Below, in pieces: positions 8,427-17,341 of a stretch of 41,270 bases of DNA. The DNA comes from Acidobacteriaceae bacterium. Lineage in GTDB: Bacteria; Acidobacteriota; Terriglobia; Terriglobales; Acidobacteriaceae. Where the stretch lies: NCBI GenBank assembly GCA_003138365.1, contig PLFY01000042.1:1-41270 (forward strand). The letters are read 5' to 3'. The notes beneath the pieces are model-generated. The model worked only from the letters and a program-made list of their open reading frames with translations, made no database searches and had not been told where the DNA came from. Within the stretch, counting starts at the first letter, position 1, and each line of letters opens with the position of its first letter. The position numbers and the translations under genes are program-made.

Positions 8427-11400
8427 CTAAAACCGAAATCTAGCCGTAAACTGGAAATTCCTCATAGTTCCCGCCGAAGTGACTTGTCCCGCGGTCGGCG
8501 ATGTCAGATTCGTATCCACGCCGGCGTACTGCACGGTGTTGAACACGTTGTTGATGGTGGCGCGAATCTCCATGCTGCGCGTATCGCCCATCTGCATGGT
8601 CTTCGAAAGCGCCATATTGTTCTGAATCGTCCCCGGTCCGGCGACCGAATTGCGCGCGGCACTGCCGAATGCGTTGCCATAAGCATCCGCCACAGGCTGA
8701 GAAAAGGCCGCTGCATTGAACCACTTCAACTGCGACCCGCCCCCAGCGGTTATCGAGACGCCGGGCGCTCGATTGGGACGCAGCGTGCCGGCCGTGCCGT
8801 GCGCCACGTCCGACACCGCGGCCGGATAACTCGGCGTAAGCCACGTGCCGGTGGCGAAACTAAAGGTTCCGGACATTGAAAATCCCTCCAGAATATGCGA
8901 GGCCGCGCCGCCCGTGAACCAGAACTTGTCTTTGCCGAAAGGTAACTCGTAGAGATAAGTCCCGCTAACTTTGTGCCGTAAATCGATGCCCGAGTTCCCT
9001 TCCTCGGCGGCCAGGTCCTGCCAGTTCTGCGCCACCACCGTCGAGGCGCCGCCCAACCCGCCCGCGTCGTCGATCGAATGCGAATACTGATAGTTGGCGC
9101 CCAGCGCAATCCCGCTCGATAGACGCTTGTTCACTCGCAGCGTCCCCGCGTTGAACCGCGAAGAAGCAGTCGCCTGCTCATAAGTGAACACCAGGTTCGT
9201 TGGATCGGTGCTGGGACTGCTGACACTGGCGCGCGGCGCACTCTTGATGTCCAGATTGTTTCCCCTCGAACCGTTGTAACCCGCATTCAGCACGATTCCC
9301 CAGGGCACCGTCTTCTGCACGTCAAGATTCCAAACCTGCACGTAGGGTAATGGGTAGTGCGGGTCAAGCGCGAAGTTCCCCGGCGTGGGCGCAGTGGGAA
9401 TGTTGGGAAATCCATTGGCCAGGCTGTACTGCCCCACCGCTGTCGCTTCGTTGGTCTGCTCGTTCACAAACGCCGGATCAGTCACCATCGGCTGGCGCGC
9501 CATGGTCGAGCCAAAGCTGCCGTAAGAGCCCACCGTGTAATTCATGCCGAATCCGGTGCGCACAACCGTCTGCTTCGGCAGTCGGAGCGCCACACCCAAC
9601 CGCGGCGCAAGAGCCAGGCGGAATGGGCTCACCAGCGAATCGGGCAGCTTGCCGCTGAACGCGCCTGTGCCGCCGGCCTGCACTTCCGCGGTCCCGGTGA
9701 AATTCCCTGTAGGATTCGTATCCACGAAGGCTAGATGTCCAAACTTCTCAGTGTACGGCTCATAAAGCTCGTAGCGCAGCCCGTAGGTCAGCGTGAGTTT
9801 GGAGAGCGCCCGCCAATCGTCCTGCGCATACGCATCGAATACGTTGTCGCGCAGATAGCTCTTTGAGGCGGGTACGTCGATGGTCGTCTCCTGCGGCAGT
9901 CCCAGCAGCAGATCCGCCAGCGCCGTGCCGGTAGTCGGGTCCTTCGCTTGATCTTCTGTGAACTTGCCGCTAAACGTAAAGCTGCCGGTTGAGTTCGATC
10001 CGCCAAGAAAATCGCGATGCACGCGCCGGTAGTCACCGCCGAAGCGAAGGTTGTGTTTGCCGTGAATCCAGCTCAGCGTCTCTGAAGCCCAGATCGTTTG
10101 CGAGATTGAGAAGCTCGGCTGCTGCTGGCTGAGCCCGGCAATCGACCCTACCGTGACTTTCGGCAGGCCGTAATTCAAAGCGCTCGCATTGAGCGCAGCG
10201 CCTCCTGGTCCCAGAATGCCCAGTTGCGTTGCTATGTCGGCGCCGTTGGTAAAAAAATTCGTCGTCTGGCTGTTGTTGCGATTCCAGTTGGCGTTGAACA
10301 CATTGGTTATCTTGTGGTAACCCACGGTGTAGCCGGCTTGCACCGAGTCCGAGCTCGAGCGGCTCTTGCCGCCAAGTTGCGGGAACATGTTCACGTTGTC
10401 TGACGCTGTGTCGATCCAGTTGTAATTGAAGTTGATGCTCTGCCGCAGCCCCTGATTCTGGTTCCTGCGCCCGCCGCCGCCGCCGGCTCGCCCACCTCCT
10501 CCGGGTTGCGTTGCGTTTTTGCCCAGGCTCCGGTTATAGCGCGCACCGGCCTGCGTTGTATTTGTCTGCGCCGTTGTCAGCAGGTGATAGTTGTAGCCGC
10601 TGCTCCCGGTGCTGCCAGCCCCAGTGGTTCCAGTAAGGTTCGGCTCGGGATAATACTTCAGCAGCGCCCTGGCCTGCGGCGTGAGCCGCGATCCAGGAAT
10701 CACATTGGCGATTCCATTGGTAATGAACTGCTGCAAAGTCGTTGGGTCGTAAATCGCCGGCAGTCCAGCGGCTGAAAAATCACCCGCCCGTTCCGCATCC
10801 GTGGGCACCGTCGCATACTCGTCCAACGGACTCGACATCCGCGTCCCAGACAGCGTCAGGAAAACCGTGTCCTTGCCGCTCGGCTTGGTCAGATGTGGAA
10901 TGTAAGGCGCGCTCATGAAGGTGATGCCGAACCGGTTGGTCCCAGAGGGCGGCTGCTGTCCCTGCAGGCCGTCCAGAGCAGACAATGCAAACGGCTCCGC
11001 ATTCAGCGCCGAGTTGCTTCCGATCCAAAAGATGGCGCCGTGCGGCTGGCCCGGATTGAAGCCGCGGAAGTTGCCCCGTCCGCCTCCGCCAAAACCTCCT
11101 CCGCCTCCACCGAATCCACCACCGCCAAATCCGCCGCCCCCGCCGCCGAATCCGCCACCGCCCGGCCCACCACCAAAAAGCCCGCCATTCCCACCAATTG
11201 CGATGCCCTGTGCGCGCGCAGTCTCGATCGCATCCCTGATTTGATCCACGTTCACCCCGGCCATCGGGCTCACCTGCCCCGACTGTCCGCTGATGGCCAC
11301 CGAATCCCCGCCGAAGTCGGAGTTGTTCGCAATCGAGGGCAGCGCCGCTCCCGCAGCCACCAATCCGCCTCCAGCCCCTCCGGCCTGCGTATCGGTATCT

Positions 11401-11978
11401 CCATCGCCGGCCAGCGCGCTCACCAGGCTGAGGCTCTGCGCGCTGTTCCCCGCCAGTTGCTGAACGATTGAATTGCTAGCTTGCTGACTCGCCGCCTCGC
11501 TTGCCTGCTGCTCCGCCGCCCGCGAGGCCAGAATCAATGCAAAAGTGACCGTCTGATCGTGACTCGCGGCGTTGAGCACCGCCTCCTGCGAGCCCACCGC
11601 AAACGCCGCAAACTGCGTCCGAATCACGTACCGGCCGTTTTGCGAAATATTCATCGACCAGGCGCCCGCGATGTCGGTCGTGGTCGAAAACTTCTTCCCT
11701 GTCAGCGTATTCTGGGCCGTCACCGTCACGCCGGGCAGCGGCGTGTTCCCGCTCTTCACCACCCCATGCAGCCTGCCGCCGGGCGTCACCGGATTGGCCG
11801 CCGCCTGATTTGTCGCAGCTTCAGCGGTCGAGGCCTGCCCAGTTGGGGCTTGCGGGGTCGCGGCCGCAGCGGGCGTGCTGGCCGGCGCCGAAGGCTGGAC
11901 AGAACTCTGCGACCACCCCGCAAAGCTGCCACCCACAACCGTCCCCAACACTCCTGCCCAAAAAAACGCTCGCCGCAT
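8427..11978 (-). CDS. TonB-dependent receptor, Oar-like, with carboxypeptidase-regulatory-like N-terminal domain
   Basis: A 1183-residue outer-membrane protein. A signal peptide (to about residue 23) is followed by a low-complexity A/T/Q/P-rich linker. A carboxypeptidase-regulatory-like beta domain follows at about residues 68-130 (GRLHGVVKSGNTPLPGVTVT). Next comes a Q/A/S-rich helical stretch, then a long glycine-rich tract of GGGGGFGGG repeats at about residues 257-305. The C-terminal 800 residues form the beta barrel and end in NFQFTARFRF, with the terminal aromatic typical of BAM substrates. A second glycine-rich patch is at about 490-505. A canonical plug domain is not obvious. The ribosome site is AGGGAGCGCGG before ATG. 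The ligand is unknown, but such receptors usually import polymers or chelates. Confidence 0.87.
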   Translation of the reverse strand: MRRAFFWAGVLGTVVGGSFAGWSQSSVQPSAPASTPAAAATPQAPTGQASTAEAATNQAAANPVTPGGRLHGVVKSGNTPLPGVTVTAQNTLTGKKFSTTTDIAGAWSMNISQNGRYVIRTQFAAFAVGSQEAVLNAASHDQTVTFALILASRAAEQQASEAASQQASNSIVQQLAGNSAQSLSLVSALAGDGDTDTQAGGAGGGLVAAGAALPSIANNSDFGGDSVAISGQSGQVSPMAGVNVDQIRDAIETARAQGIAIGGNGGLFGGGPGGGGFGGGGGGFGGGGFGGGGGGFGGGGRGNFRGFNPGQPHGAIFWIGSNSALNAEPFALSALDGLQGQQPPSGTNRFGITFMSAPYIPHLTKPSGKDTVFLTLSGTRMSSPLDEYATVPTDAERAGDFSAAGLPAIYDPTTLQQFITNGIANVIPGSRLTPQARALLKYYPEPNLTGTTGAGSTGSSGYNYHLLTTAQTNTTQAGARYNRSLGKNATQPGGGGRAGGGGGRRNQNQGLRQSINFNYNWIDTASDNVNMFPQLGGKSRSSSDSVQAGYTVGYHKITNVFNANWNRNNSQTTNFFTNGADIATQLGILGPGGAALNASALNYGLPKVTVGSIAGLSQQQPSFSISQTIWASETLSWIHGKHNLRFGGDYRRVHRDFLGGSNSTGSFTFSGKFTEDQAKDPTTGTALADLLLGLPQETTIDVPASKSYLRDNVFDAYAQDDWRALSKLTLTYGLRYELYEPYTEKFGHLAFVDTNPTGNFTGTAEVQAGGTGAFSGKLPDSLVSPFRLALAPRLGVALRLPKQTVVRTGFGMNYTVGSYGSFGSTMARQPMVTDPAFVNEQTNEATAVGQYSLANGFPNIPTAPTPGNFALDPHYPLPYVQVWNLDVQKTVPWGIVLNAGYNGSRGNNLDIKSAPRASVSSPSTDPTNLVFTYEQATASSRFNAGTLRVNKRLSSGIALGANYQYSHSIDDAGGLGGASTVVAQNWQDLAAEEGNSGIDLRHKVSGTYLYELPFGKDKFWFTGGAASHILEGFSMSGTFSFATGTWLTPSYPAAVSDVAHGTAGTLRPNRAPGVSITAGGGSQLKWFNAAAFSQPVADAYGNAFGSAARNSVAGPGTIQNNMALSKTMQMGDTRSMEIRATINNVFNTVQYAGVDTNLTSPTAGQVTSAGTMRNFQFTARFRF

Positions 11979-12331
11979 CCGCGCTCCCTGCCATTTCCCG
12001 CTCGTACTCAGTCAGACGCTTCTCGCCCCGCGAAGGTTTACCGGTGCGCGCCGCCGCAAACCCATCGTAGACCCAGGCACGGCTGCAACCGAAGCCGCTG
12101 CTTCGCGGAGTATCTGTAGAATCAGGCCTCTTCCCCTCCCCGTTTCCCCGTTGTCCCAGCTCTGCCGGCCTGGTGCAAGTCGCCCCGCTTACCCCATGAA
12201 TTCGGCGGCCGAAATTCACAACAATTATCCTTGCTTTCTCACCCACCCCATGTTAACTATTAAGTCAATATTCATTTGATTGCTACCACTGAAGTAAACC
12301 TTGGTCGCCATCGGACAGGAATTCTAAAGCC
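11979..12331. other. Divergent intergenic region between receptor and XRE regulator
   Basis: This 353-base stretch has no convincing gene. The side near the receptor is GC-rich. Bases 12220-12300 are markedly AT-rich (for example ATGTTAACTATTAAGTCAAT) and are the probable promoter region for one or both divergent genes. I could not pick a single convincing -35/-10 pair. Autoregulation or control of the receptor by the adjacent XRE protein is a plausible inference. Confidence 0.5.
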
Positions 12332-12679
12332 ATGAAAATCGGCACCACCATTCGCACTCACCGCCTGCAAAAGGGATTGTCTCAAGGGGATATCGAGAAG
12401 AAGACCGGCCTCCTGCGCTGCTACCTGTCGCGCGTTGAGAACGGCCACACCGTTCCCTCCCTGGACACCTTGTCGAAGATTGCCCTGTCGCTCGACATGC
12501 CCATCGCCCAGTTTTTTGCCGACGACTCGATGGGCCACCAATTCAACACCCAAAAGCTCAGCGACGAGGAACTGCGCTTCCTCACCCAGATTCGCCGCTA
12601 CTCCTCAAACCTGAACGAAGGCGACCGCAAGCTGTTGCTGGCGATGGTCAAAAAGTTCGCCGCCACGGCGACCCGCTGA
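12332..12679 (+). CDS. XRE family transcriptional regulator (Cro/CI helix-turn-helix)
   Basis: A 115-residue DNA-binding protein. Residues 4-62 form an HTH_3 domain: IGTTIRTHRLQKGLSQGDIEKKTGLLRCYLSRVENGHTVPSLDTLSKIALSL. The C-terminal 45 residues (DEELRFLTQIRRYSSNLNEGDRKLLLAMVKKFA) are helical and probably mediate dimerisation. An AGGAATTC sequence lies about 12 bases before the ATG. The gene diverges from the large TonB-dependent receptor and is followed after 20 bases by a secreted unknown. Its target is unknown, and the neighbouring divergent promoter is the first candidate. Confidence 0.85.
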   Translation: MKIGTTIRTHRLQKGLSQGDIEKKTGLLRCYLSRVENGHTVPSLDTLSKIALSLDMPIAQFFADDSMGHQFNTQKLSDEELRFLTQIRRYSSNLNEGDRKLLLAMVKKFAATATR

Positions 12680-12699
12680 GCCTGCCGCGCGAGCTCGAG

Positions 12700-13209
12700 A
12701 TGAAGCGCCTTCTTGTATTCTTCATCGCCGCCTCTTTTGGCTTGAGCGCCGCGGCACGCCAGCCATCGTACTCCTTGCCTCGTGCGCCGCTCACCCAGCA
12801 GCAGCGCGGCGACATTTACCAGGTCACCGGCCGATCGAGCGACGATCCCCGTATTCCAGGCGACCCTTTTGTCGAGTTCATCCAGCTCTCGACGGACAAG
12901 ACGATCCAGGTCGTGGCAACGCGCGGAGTCGGCGCAATGGGCAATGCGGATGTCTGGGTCTTTCAGATTGTTGCGGACCATGCGGTGCTGCTGTTGGCTG
13001 GAGGAGGATCCATGCATTTGCCTCTTGAGACTGTCCATCGCGGTATGCACGATTTCATCCCCTTCTGGAACCTCGGGGGAGGCGCTGGAGCGAAGGAAGT
13101 CTATCAATTCGACGGGAAGCACTACTCTCCTGCATATTGTTATGACTCGACCCTGGGCCGCGCAGACGGGGATGAAACTCAAGGGCCGCATCACCCATGC
13201 AAAAACTAG
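12700..13209 (+). CDS. Secreted protein of unknown function
   Basis: A 169-residue protein with a clear signal peptide (MKRLLVFFIAASFGLSAAARQ). The mature part begins SYSLPRAPLTQQQRGDIYQVTG and contains alternating beta-like segments (VEFIQLSTDKTIQVVATRG, ADVWVFQIVADHAVLLLAGGG). It ends with a tail of histidine, proline and cysteine. I recognise no family. It starts 20 bases after the XRE regulator on the same strand, so it may be co-transcribed, although no strong ribosome site is visible. Its 3' end faces the small gene on the opposite strand 38 bases away. Confidence 0.6.
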   Translation: MKRLLVFFIAASFGLSAAARQPSYSLPRAPLTQQQRGDIYQVTGRSSDDPRIPGDPFVEFIQLSTDKTIQVVATRGVGAMGNADVWVFQIVADHAVLLLAGGGSMHLPLETVHRGMHDFIPFWNLGGGAGAKEVYQFDGKHYSPAYCYDSTLGRADGDETQGPHHPCKN

Positions 13210-13247
13210 ATCGGCTCTCAAATCACATTAACAATGAACAAGATTCC

Positions 13248-13505
13248 CTAAGCCAAACTTCCTTTCACCAGCGACTTGATCTTCGCGTCCACATCCTCTG
13301 CCTTCATAAAAAACGGCGTGCGCAAGCATTGAAACGTGAGCTCTTGCGTGCCGGAAGAATAGTTCCACGCCACCTCCACGCCGTACTTCGATGCAGTTCC
13401 GCTGTTGCCGCTCAGAGCAAAGCCGGCCGCCTGGGCCTTCTGAAGCAGGCTTGCATATTGCTCGGGTGTGATGCCCGAAAAGACTTGCGGTGCGCACTCT
13501 CCCAC
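13248..13505 (-). CDS. Small conserved-looking protein, GTG start
   Basis: An 85-residue protein. The open frame continues upstream, but AAGGAG followed six bases later by GTG at 13505 is a near-perfect start, giving MGECAPQVFSGITPEQYASLL. The protein has a mixed alpha/beta look: a helix EQYASLLQKAQAAGF, then strands GVEVAWNYSSGTQELTFQCLR, then a helix AEDVDAKIKSLVKG. Similar small cytosolic proteins with SGDSGTAS...V.WNY patterns occur in soil bacteria, but no function is known to me. It ends just before the secreted unknown on the opposite strand and lies 173 bases from ppk1. Confidence 0.6.
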   Translation of the reverse strand: MGECAPQVFSGITPEQYASLLQKAQAAGFALSGNSGTASKYGVEVAWNYSSGTQELTFQCLRTPFFMKAEDVDAKIKSLVKGSLA

Positions 13506-13678
13506 AGAAATCTCCTTTGTGCATTCAAGAACCCCTGGTACCCGTGACCGGCAGCCTGATTGGAAAACCCGCCAAGCCAAAGGTCCAGAGGAATTCTGAT
13601 TGCAATCGAATGCTACCAGCAACTGTGAGAATTTTATGCAAACCCGCAATCGCATCGCCGCATTGAGCCGCAAACAGC

Positions 13679-15829
13679 TCAGCCGGCCGCGTTGGCTTTC
13701 TTCCTGGGTTGCTTCTTCATCGCCTTGGCGGCAACCGGCGGGGGGATGGCGCCGAGGTCCACTTTGCCTTCCGCCAACTGCATCAGAAAATCCTGGCTCG
13801 CGAAAAGGGGCGCGTCCTTCAGCACCTTGCTGGCGCGCAGATAGTTTCCGTCGGCCTGTTGCAGCCGGGCCTTGACCGTGTCGGCCAGGTAAGCGGGCAG
13901 AATCTCATCGTGAATGCGGGCCAGGGCCACCGCATCGCGCACCGGGAAGACCACCTCGCAGCGCTCGAACAGGTTGCGCGGCATCCAGTCGGCGGACCCA
14001 AGATAGATCTCGCTGGCGCCGCCGTTGGCAAAGTGGAAGATGCGCGAGTGTTCCAGGAACCGGCCGACAATCGAGCGCACGCGAATCCGCTCCGACAGTC
14101 CCTTCACGCCGGGCCGCAGGATGGACAGGCCGCGGACGATCAGATCGATTTCCACGCCGGCCTGCGAGGCCTGATAGAGCGCTTCAATCACTGAAGGCTC
14201 GAGCAAGGCGTTCATCTTGGCCACGATGTGCGCGGGACGCCCGGCCTGGGCGTGCTCCTGTTCGCGCCGGATCAGGCCCAGGAAGCTCTCGGCCATGGTG
14301 AGGGGCGCCACCAGCAGCGGGCGGTAGTCGTCGATCTCGGCGTGCGCCGTCAGGTAGTTGAACACCATGTGTACCCGCTCGGTAATCTGCGCATCGCTGG
14401 TAAGCAAACTCAGGTCGGTGTAGAAGCGGGCAGTCACGGGGTTGTAGTTGCCGGTGCCCAGGTGGCAGTAGCGCCGCGTCACGCCGTCCTCGTCCCTGCG
14501 CACCAGCATGGCCAGCTTGCAATGGGTCTTCAGCCCCACCACGCCGTGGAAGACCTGTACACCGGCATCCTCCATGCTGCGCGCCCAGCGAATGTTCGAA
14601 GCCTCGTCGAAGCGCGCCATCAGCTCCACCACCAGCGTGGCTTCCTTGGTGGCCGCGGCCTCAGTCAGCGCTGCGAAGACGGGCGAGTCGTGGCTGGTGC
14701 GGTAGAGGGTCTGCTTCATGCTCACCACCGCAGGGTCCTGCGCGCCCTGCTCGATGAACCCGACCACCGGATCGTAGGAGTCGTAGGGGTGGTGCAGCAG
14801 AATATCGCGCTGGCGCAGCTCGTCGAACACATTGCTCGACTTGCGGCTCAGGTGCAGCGCCTTGGGCGTGAATGGCGGAAACTTCAGGTCCGGCCGTTGC
14901 ACATCGGAATAAAAGAACATGAGCCGCGACAGGTTTACGGGCCCCTCGCCGCGAAAGACCTGATCCTCATCGAGCTCGAAGTTCACCCGCAGCCGATCCA
15001 CAATTTCAGCGTGGGCTCCGGTCTCGATTTCCAGCCGCACCGCGTCGCCCTTGCGCCGATTGTGCAGCTCAACCCGGATCGTCTCCAGCAGCGAACGCGC
15101 TTCCTCCTCTTCAAAGTAGAGGTTGGAATTCCGGGTGACCCGGAACGCCGCATGAGCAAGCACTTCGTAGCCACGGTACATGCCGCCAAGATTCTGCGCA
15201 ATCAGGTCCTGCAGCAGCAGATAGTCGAACCGATCGTCCGCCGCGGGCAGACGGACGAACCGCGCCAGTGCGCGCGGCACCGTCACCACCCCCAGCACCT
15301 GCGGGCCGGAGCTGCGCCTTTTTGCCCGCAGCAGAAGCGCCAGGCACAGAGCCTTGTTGAGAACACGCGGAAACGGATGCGCCGGATCGATCGAGATCGG
15401 CGTCAGCAGCGGATCGACCTCGCGCTGAAAGTAGTTCTGCGCAAAAGCCCGGGCCTCTTCACCCAGCTCCTTCCACTCGAGCAGCCGGATGCCCTGCTTG
15501 CGCAGCTCGGGCACAAGTTGGTGGTTCCAGCAGCGGTACTGTGCGGCCACAAAACTGTGAATCTCCGCGGTCAACACCGCCAGCGACTCGTTCGGCCGCA
15601 GTCCGTCGTAGCCCGGTTCGCGGTAGCCGTCCTCAATGCGCTGTAGCAGGCCTGCCTGGCGAACCTCAACGTATTCGTCCAGGTTGTTGCCGGTAATCGA
15701 CAGGAACTTTACCCGCTCCAACAGCGGGTTGGCCGCGTCCTCCGCTTCCTCCAGAACACGCCGATTGAACTGCATCCAGGAGTAGTCCCGCCCGTTAAAT
15801 AGCTTTTGTTTCTTCGTGGTTCTGGCCAT
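13679..15829 (-). CDS. ppk1: Polyphosphate kinase Ppk1
   Basis: A 716-residue enzyme that polymerises the gamma-phosphate of ATP into polyphosphate. The N-terminal segment LFNGRDYSWMQFNRRVLEEA is characteristic. The autophosphorylated histidine lies in GLKTHCKL at about residue 436, matching His435 of the E. coli enzyme. The GTGNYNP motif follows. The C-terminus is a short Lys-rich tail (KAMKKQPRKKANAAG). The open frame runs 32 codons further upstream, but ATG 15829 gives the usual family N-terminus, with GGACGG nearby as a weak ribosome site. It appears monocistronic. Confidence 0.93.
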   Translation of the reverse strand: MARTTKKQKLFNGRDYSWMQFNRRVLEEAEDAANPLLERVKFLSITGNNLDEYVEVRQAGLLQRIEDGYREPGYDGLRPNESLAVLTAEIHSFVAAQYRCWNHQLVPELRKQGIRLLEWKELGEEARAFAQNYFQREVDPLLTPISIDPAHPFPRVLNKALCLALLLRAKRRSSGPQVLGVVTVPRALARFVRLPAADDRFDYLLLQDLIAQNLGGMYRGYEVLAHAAFRVTRNSNLYFEEEEARSLLETIRVELHNRRKGDAVRLEIETGAHAEIVDRLRVNFELDEDQVFRGEGPVNLSRLMFFYSDVQRPDLKFPPFTPKALHLSRKSSNVFDELRQRDILLHHPYDSYDPVVGFIEQGAQDPAVVSMKQTLYRTSHDSPVFAALTEAAATKEATLVVELMARFDEASNIRWARSMEDAGVQVFHGVVGLKTHCKLAMLVRRDEDGVTRRYCHLGTGNYNPVTARFYTDLSLLTSDAQITERVHMVFNYLTAHAEIDDYRPLLVAPLTMAESFLGLIRREQEHAQAGRPAHIVAKMNALLEPSVIEALYQASQAGVEIDLIVRGLSILRPGVKGLSERIRVRSIVGRFLEHSRIFHFANGGASEIYLGSADWMPRNLFERCEVVFPVRDAVALARIHDEILPAYLADTVKARLQQADGNYLRASKVLKDAPLFASQDFLMQLAEGKVDLGAIPPPVAAKAMKKQPRKKANAAG

Positions 15830-16076
15830 CAAATCCGTCCAGTGCGCGTGTTGGAAGTCTACAGCGTTTTCCTCACCGCCCGCACCCCCTGCCGCAACGA
15901 AAAGCATCCCCATCGACAAACTCACACAGGCCGCACCGGCTCAACGATGTGAAGCCAATGCAAAAAGCCGCCGACGACGCCCCATGCCACCTGGCGGGTT
16001 GACGCCCCGGCTCCCCAGGTTCAGGATGAGAAGATAAGAGATGAGCCAGCTTGCTTTCCCCAAGAGAGGAGCCTCC

Positions 16077-16784
16077 ATGCCTCAGGAATCCTACACGTCG
16101 AACGACAGCCCCAACGACAGCCTGATCCCTGCCCAGCCGATCCCAGCCGAAGCGCAGGCCTTTTCAAAGCAGGTGCATGGCCTGCTCGATGGCCAGCCCA
16201 AGGACGATGAGACCGTGGCCAAGGCGTTCGAAGGCATGGACGGCATGTTCGACCTGATCGCCGCCGGTCTCTACACCATGGCTTCGATGCTTGTGGGCGA
16301 AGGCGAGGAAAGTGTCCGGCTGGTGGAGACGGCGGTAGCCAACGCCGAGGTTTCGGCTTGCCACGATCCCGCGCAGGCCCGGAAGGGCAGTCGCCTCGCC
16401 CTGTGTACCGCGGCCCTTGACACCATTGCCAAGCGCAACCCCGCCAGCCTGGCCGCACCCGATCATCTCAAGCCGGCAGCCACCTGCATTGACGAGGACG
16501 ATCTGGACGCGGCGGGCGTTTCAAGCGAAGAACTGCTGCGCATGCTCGCGGGCCCCGACCGCGATCGCGTCAGAAACTGGCTCACCAGCCTGCCCACCCT
16601 GATGCGCACCATTTTTGTGTTGCGCGTGGTGGCCGGCTTCAGCGCAGCGGAGATCGCCACGATGCTGGCAGCGCATGGCGGTCCGCAAGCTGCCGGATGG
16701 ACCGTGGATGCGGTGCGCGAATTCTGCCGCCAGGGGCTCTGTTCGCTGGCCTCCCAGCTGATTCAGGCCTCGACCGCTCGCTGA
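16077..16784 (+). CDS. Sigma-region-4-like helix-turn-helix protein
   Basis: A 235-residue protein starting at ATG 16077, preceded by AGAGGAGCCTCC. An in-frame ATG at 16041 is a weaker alternative. The C-terminal part (about residues 160-225) reads LPTLMRTIFVLRVVAGFSAAEIATML...WTVDAVREFCRQGLCSLA. This resembles sigma-70 region 4 of ECF-type factors, including the pattern of a helix-turn-helix recognition helix. The N-terminal 150 residues do not show a recognisable region 2 core-binding motif. It may therefore be a diverged sigma factor or a regulator that kept only region 4. No anti-sigma gene is adjacent. Confidence 0.6.
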   Translation: MPQESYTSNDSPNDSLIPAQPIPAEAQAFSKQVHGLLDGQPKDDETVAKAFEGMDGMFDLIAAGLYTMASMLVGEGEESVRLVETAVANAEVSACHDPAQARKGSRLALCTAALDTIAKRNPASLAAPDHLKPAATCIDEDDLDAAGVSSEELLRMLAGPDRDRVRNWLTSLPTLMRTIFVLRVVAGFSAAEIATMLAAHGGPQAAGWTVDAVREFCRQGLCSLASQLIQASTAR

Positions 16785-16928
16785 TTCTCCAGCATTTTCA
16801 AAAAGAAGCTGCTTGTAATCTGTGGTTTGCGTCCTACACTTTTGCAGGATTCACAAGACCCTGCGCATGAGGCATGCTATGGGGAGTGGCATGACAGGCC
16901 ACACCTGGGACCTGCTATGAATTTTAAG

Positions 16929-16957
16929 TTGACAGGTTGCCGGGAATTCCTTGTAAT
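16929..16957 (+). promoter_or_regulatory. Sigma-70 type promoter, near consensus
   Basis: TTGACA at 16929-16934 and TGTAAT at 16952-16957 are separated by exactly 17 bases. The -35 is a perfect match and the -10 is 5 of 6. It points at the 72-residue gene and DUF2335 gene downstream. The expected start site is about 16964, giving a leader of about 150 bases. This is the best promoter visible in the window. Confidence 0.7.
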
Positions 16958-17116
16958 CCTGTTAGACTGTTCTTCAATCGGTAGTGGATACCGATGGCGC
17001 TAGGTGCCTTGGAATCACAGGATTTCAACACTCTTGGGCGGTGGTAGGAAACTTTTTACGTCCCAACCCATCTAAACAATGGAAACTATCAGCCGATCAT
17101 ATGCGCTGAGGAGACC
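16958..17116 (+). other. Long possibly structured leader (5' UTR) of the 72-aa/DUF2335 unit
   Basis: The stretch between the promoter and the ATG at 17117 has no open frame of note. It contains two short adjacent inverted repeats, GGTA-GTGGA-TACC and GGCGC-TAG-GTGCC, early in the predicted transcript. It ends with GAGGAG before the start codon. The rest of the intergenic region upstream (16785-16928) shows nothing clear beyond a weak GTGGC/GCCAC inverted repeat. A cis-acting RNA or small RNA is possible but unproven. Confidence 0.35.
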
Positions 17117-17335
17117 ATGGGAAATAAAGTCAAATCGGATTTTCTCTTCGCGCAGCCGTCTTTGGCGTCTGGCGTAGCTCGCGTATTTGATCTCTGGGGT
17201 CAGTTTGACGACTACAACCGCAGTGAGACTACGGTTGAGGCGGACGCGAAAGCCATCGCCTCCGATTGGCTCGTCGTCGGGCAAGACCTCTCCGACGCCA
17301 TGGAGCAGGATGAATCGAAACTTCAGATCGCTTGA
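17117..17335 (+). CDS. Small protein of unknown function, paired with DUF2335 gene
   Basis: A 72-residue soluble protein: KVKSDFLFAQPSLASGVARV, then FDLWGQFDDYNRSETTVEAD, then AKAIASDWLVVGQDLSDAM. GAGGAG lies five bases before the ATG. The composition is acidic, with no membrane helix or signal. It is the first gene after the consensus promoter and is followed six bases later by a DUF2335 gene. I do not know a function. The close coupling suggests the two products act together. Confidence 0.65.
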   Translation: MGNKVKSDFLFAQPSLASGVARVFDLWGQFDDYNRSETTVEADAKAIASDWLVVGQDLSDAMEQDESKLQIA

Positions 17336-17341
17336 GATTCT

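Noticed and set aside
14228..15646. A plus-strand open frame of 472 codons over ppk1
   Set aside because: It is the reverse of a gene with intact Ppk1 motifs and has no protein-like pattern.
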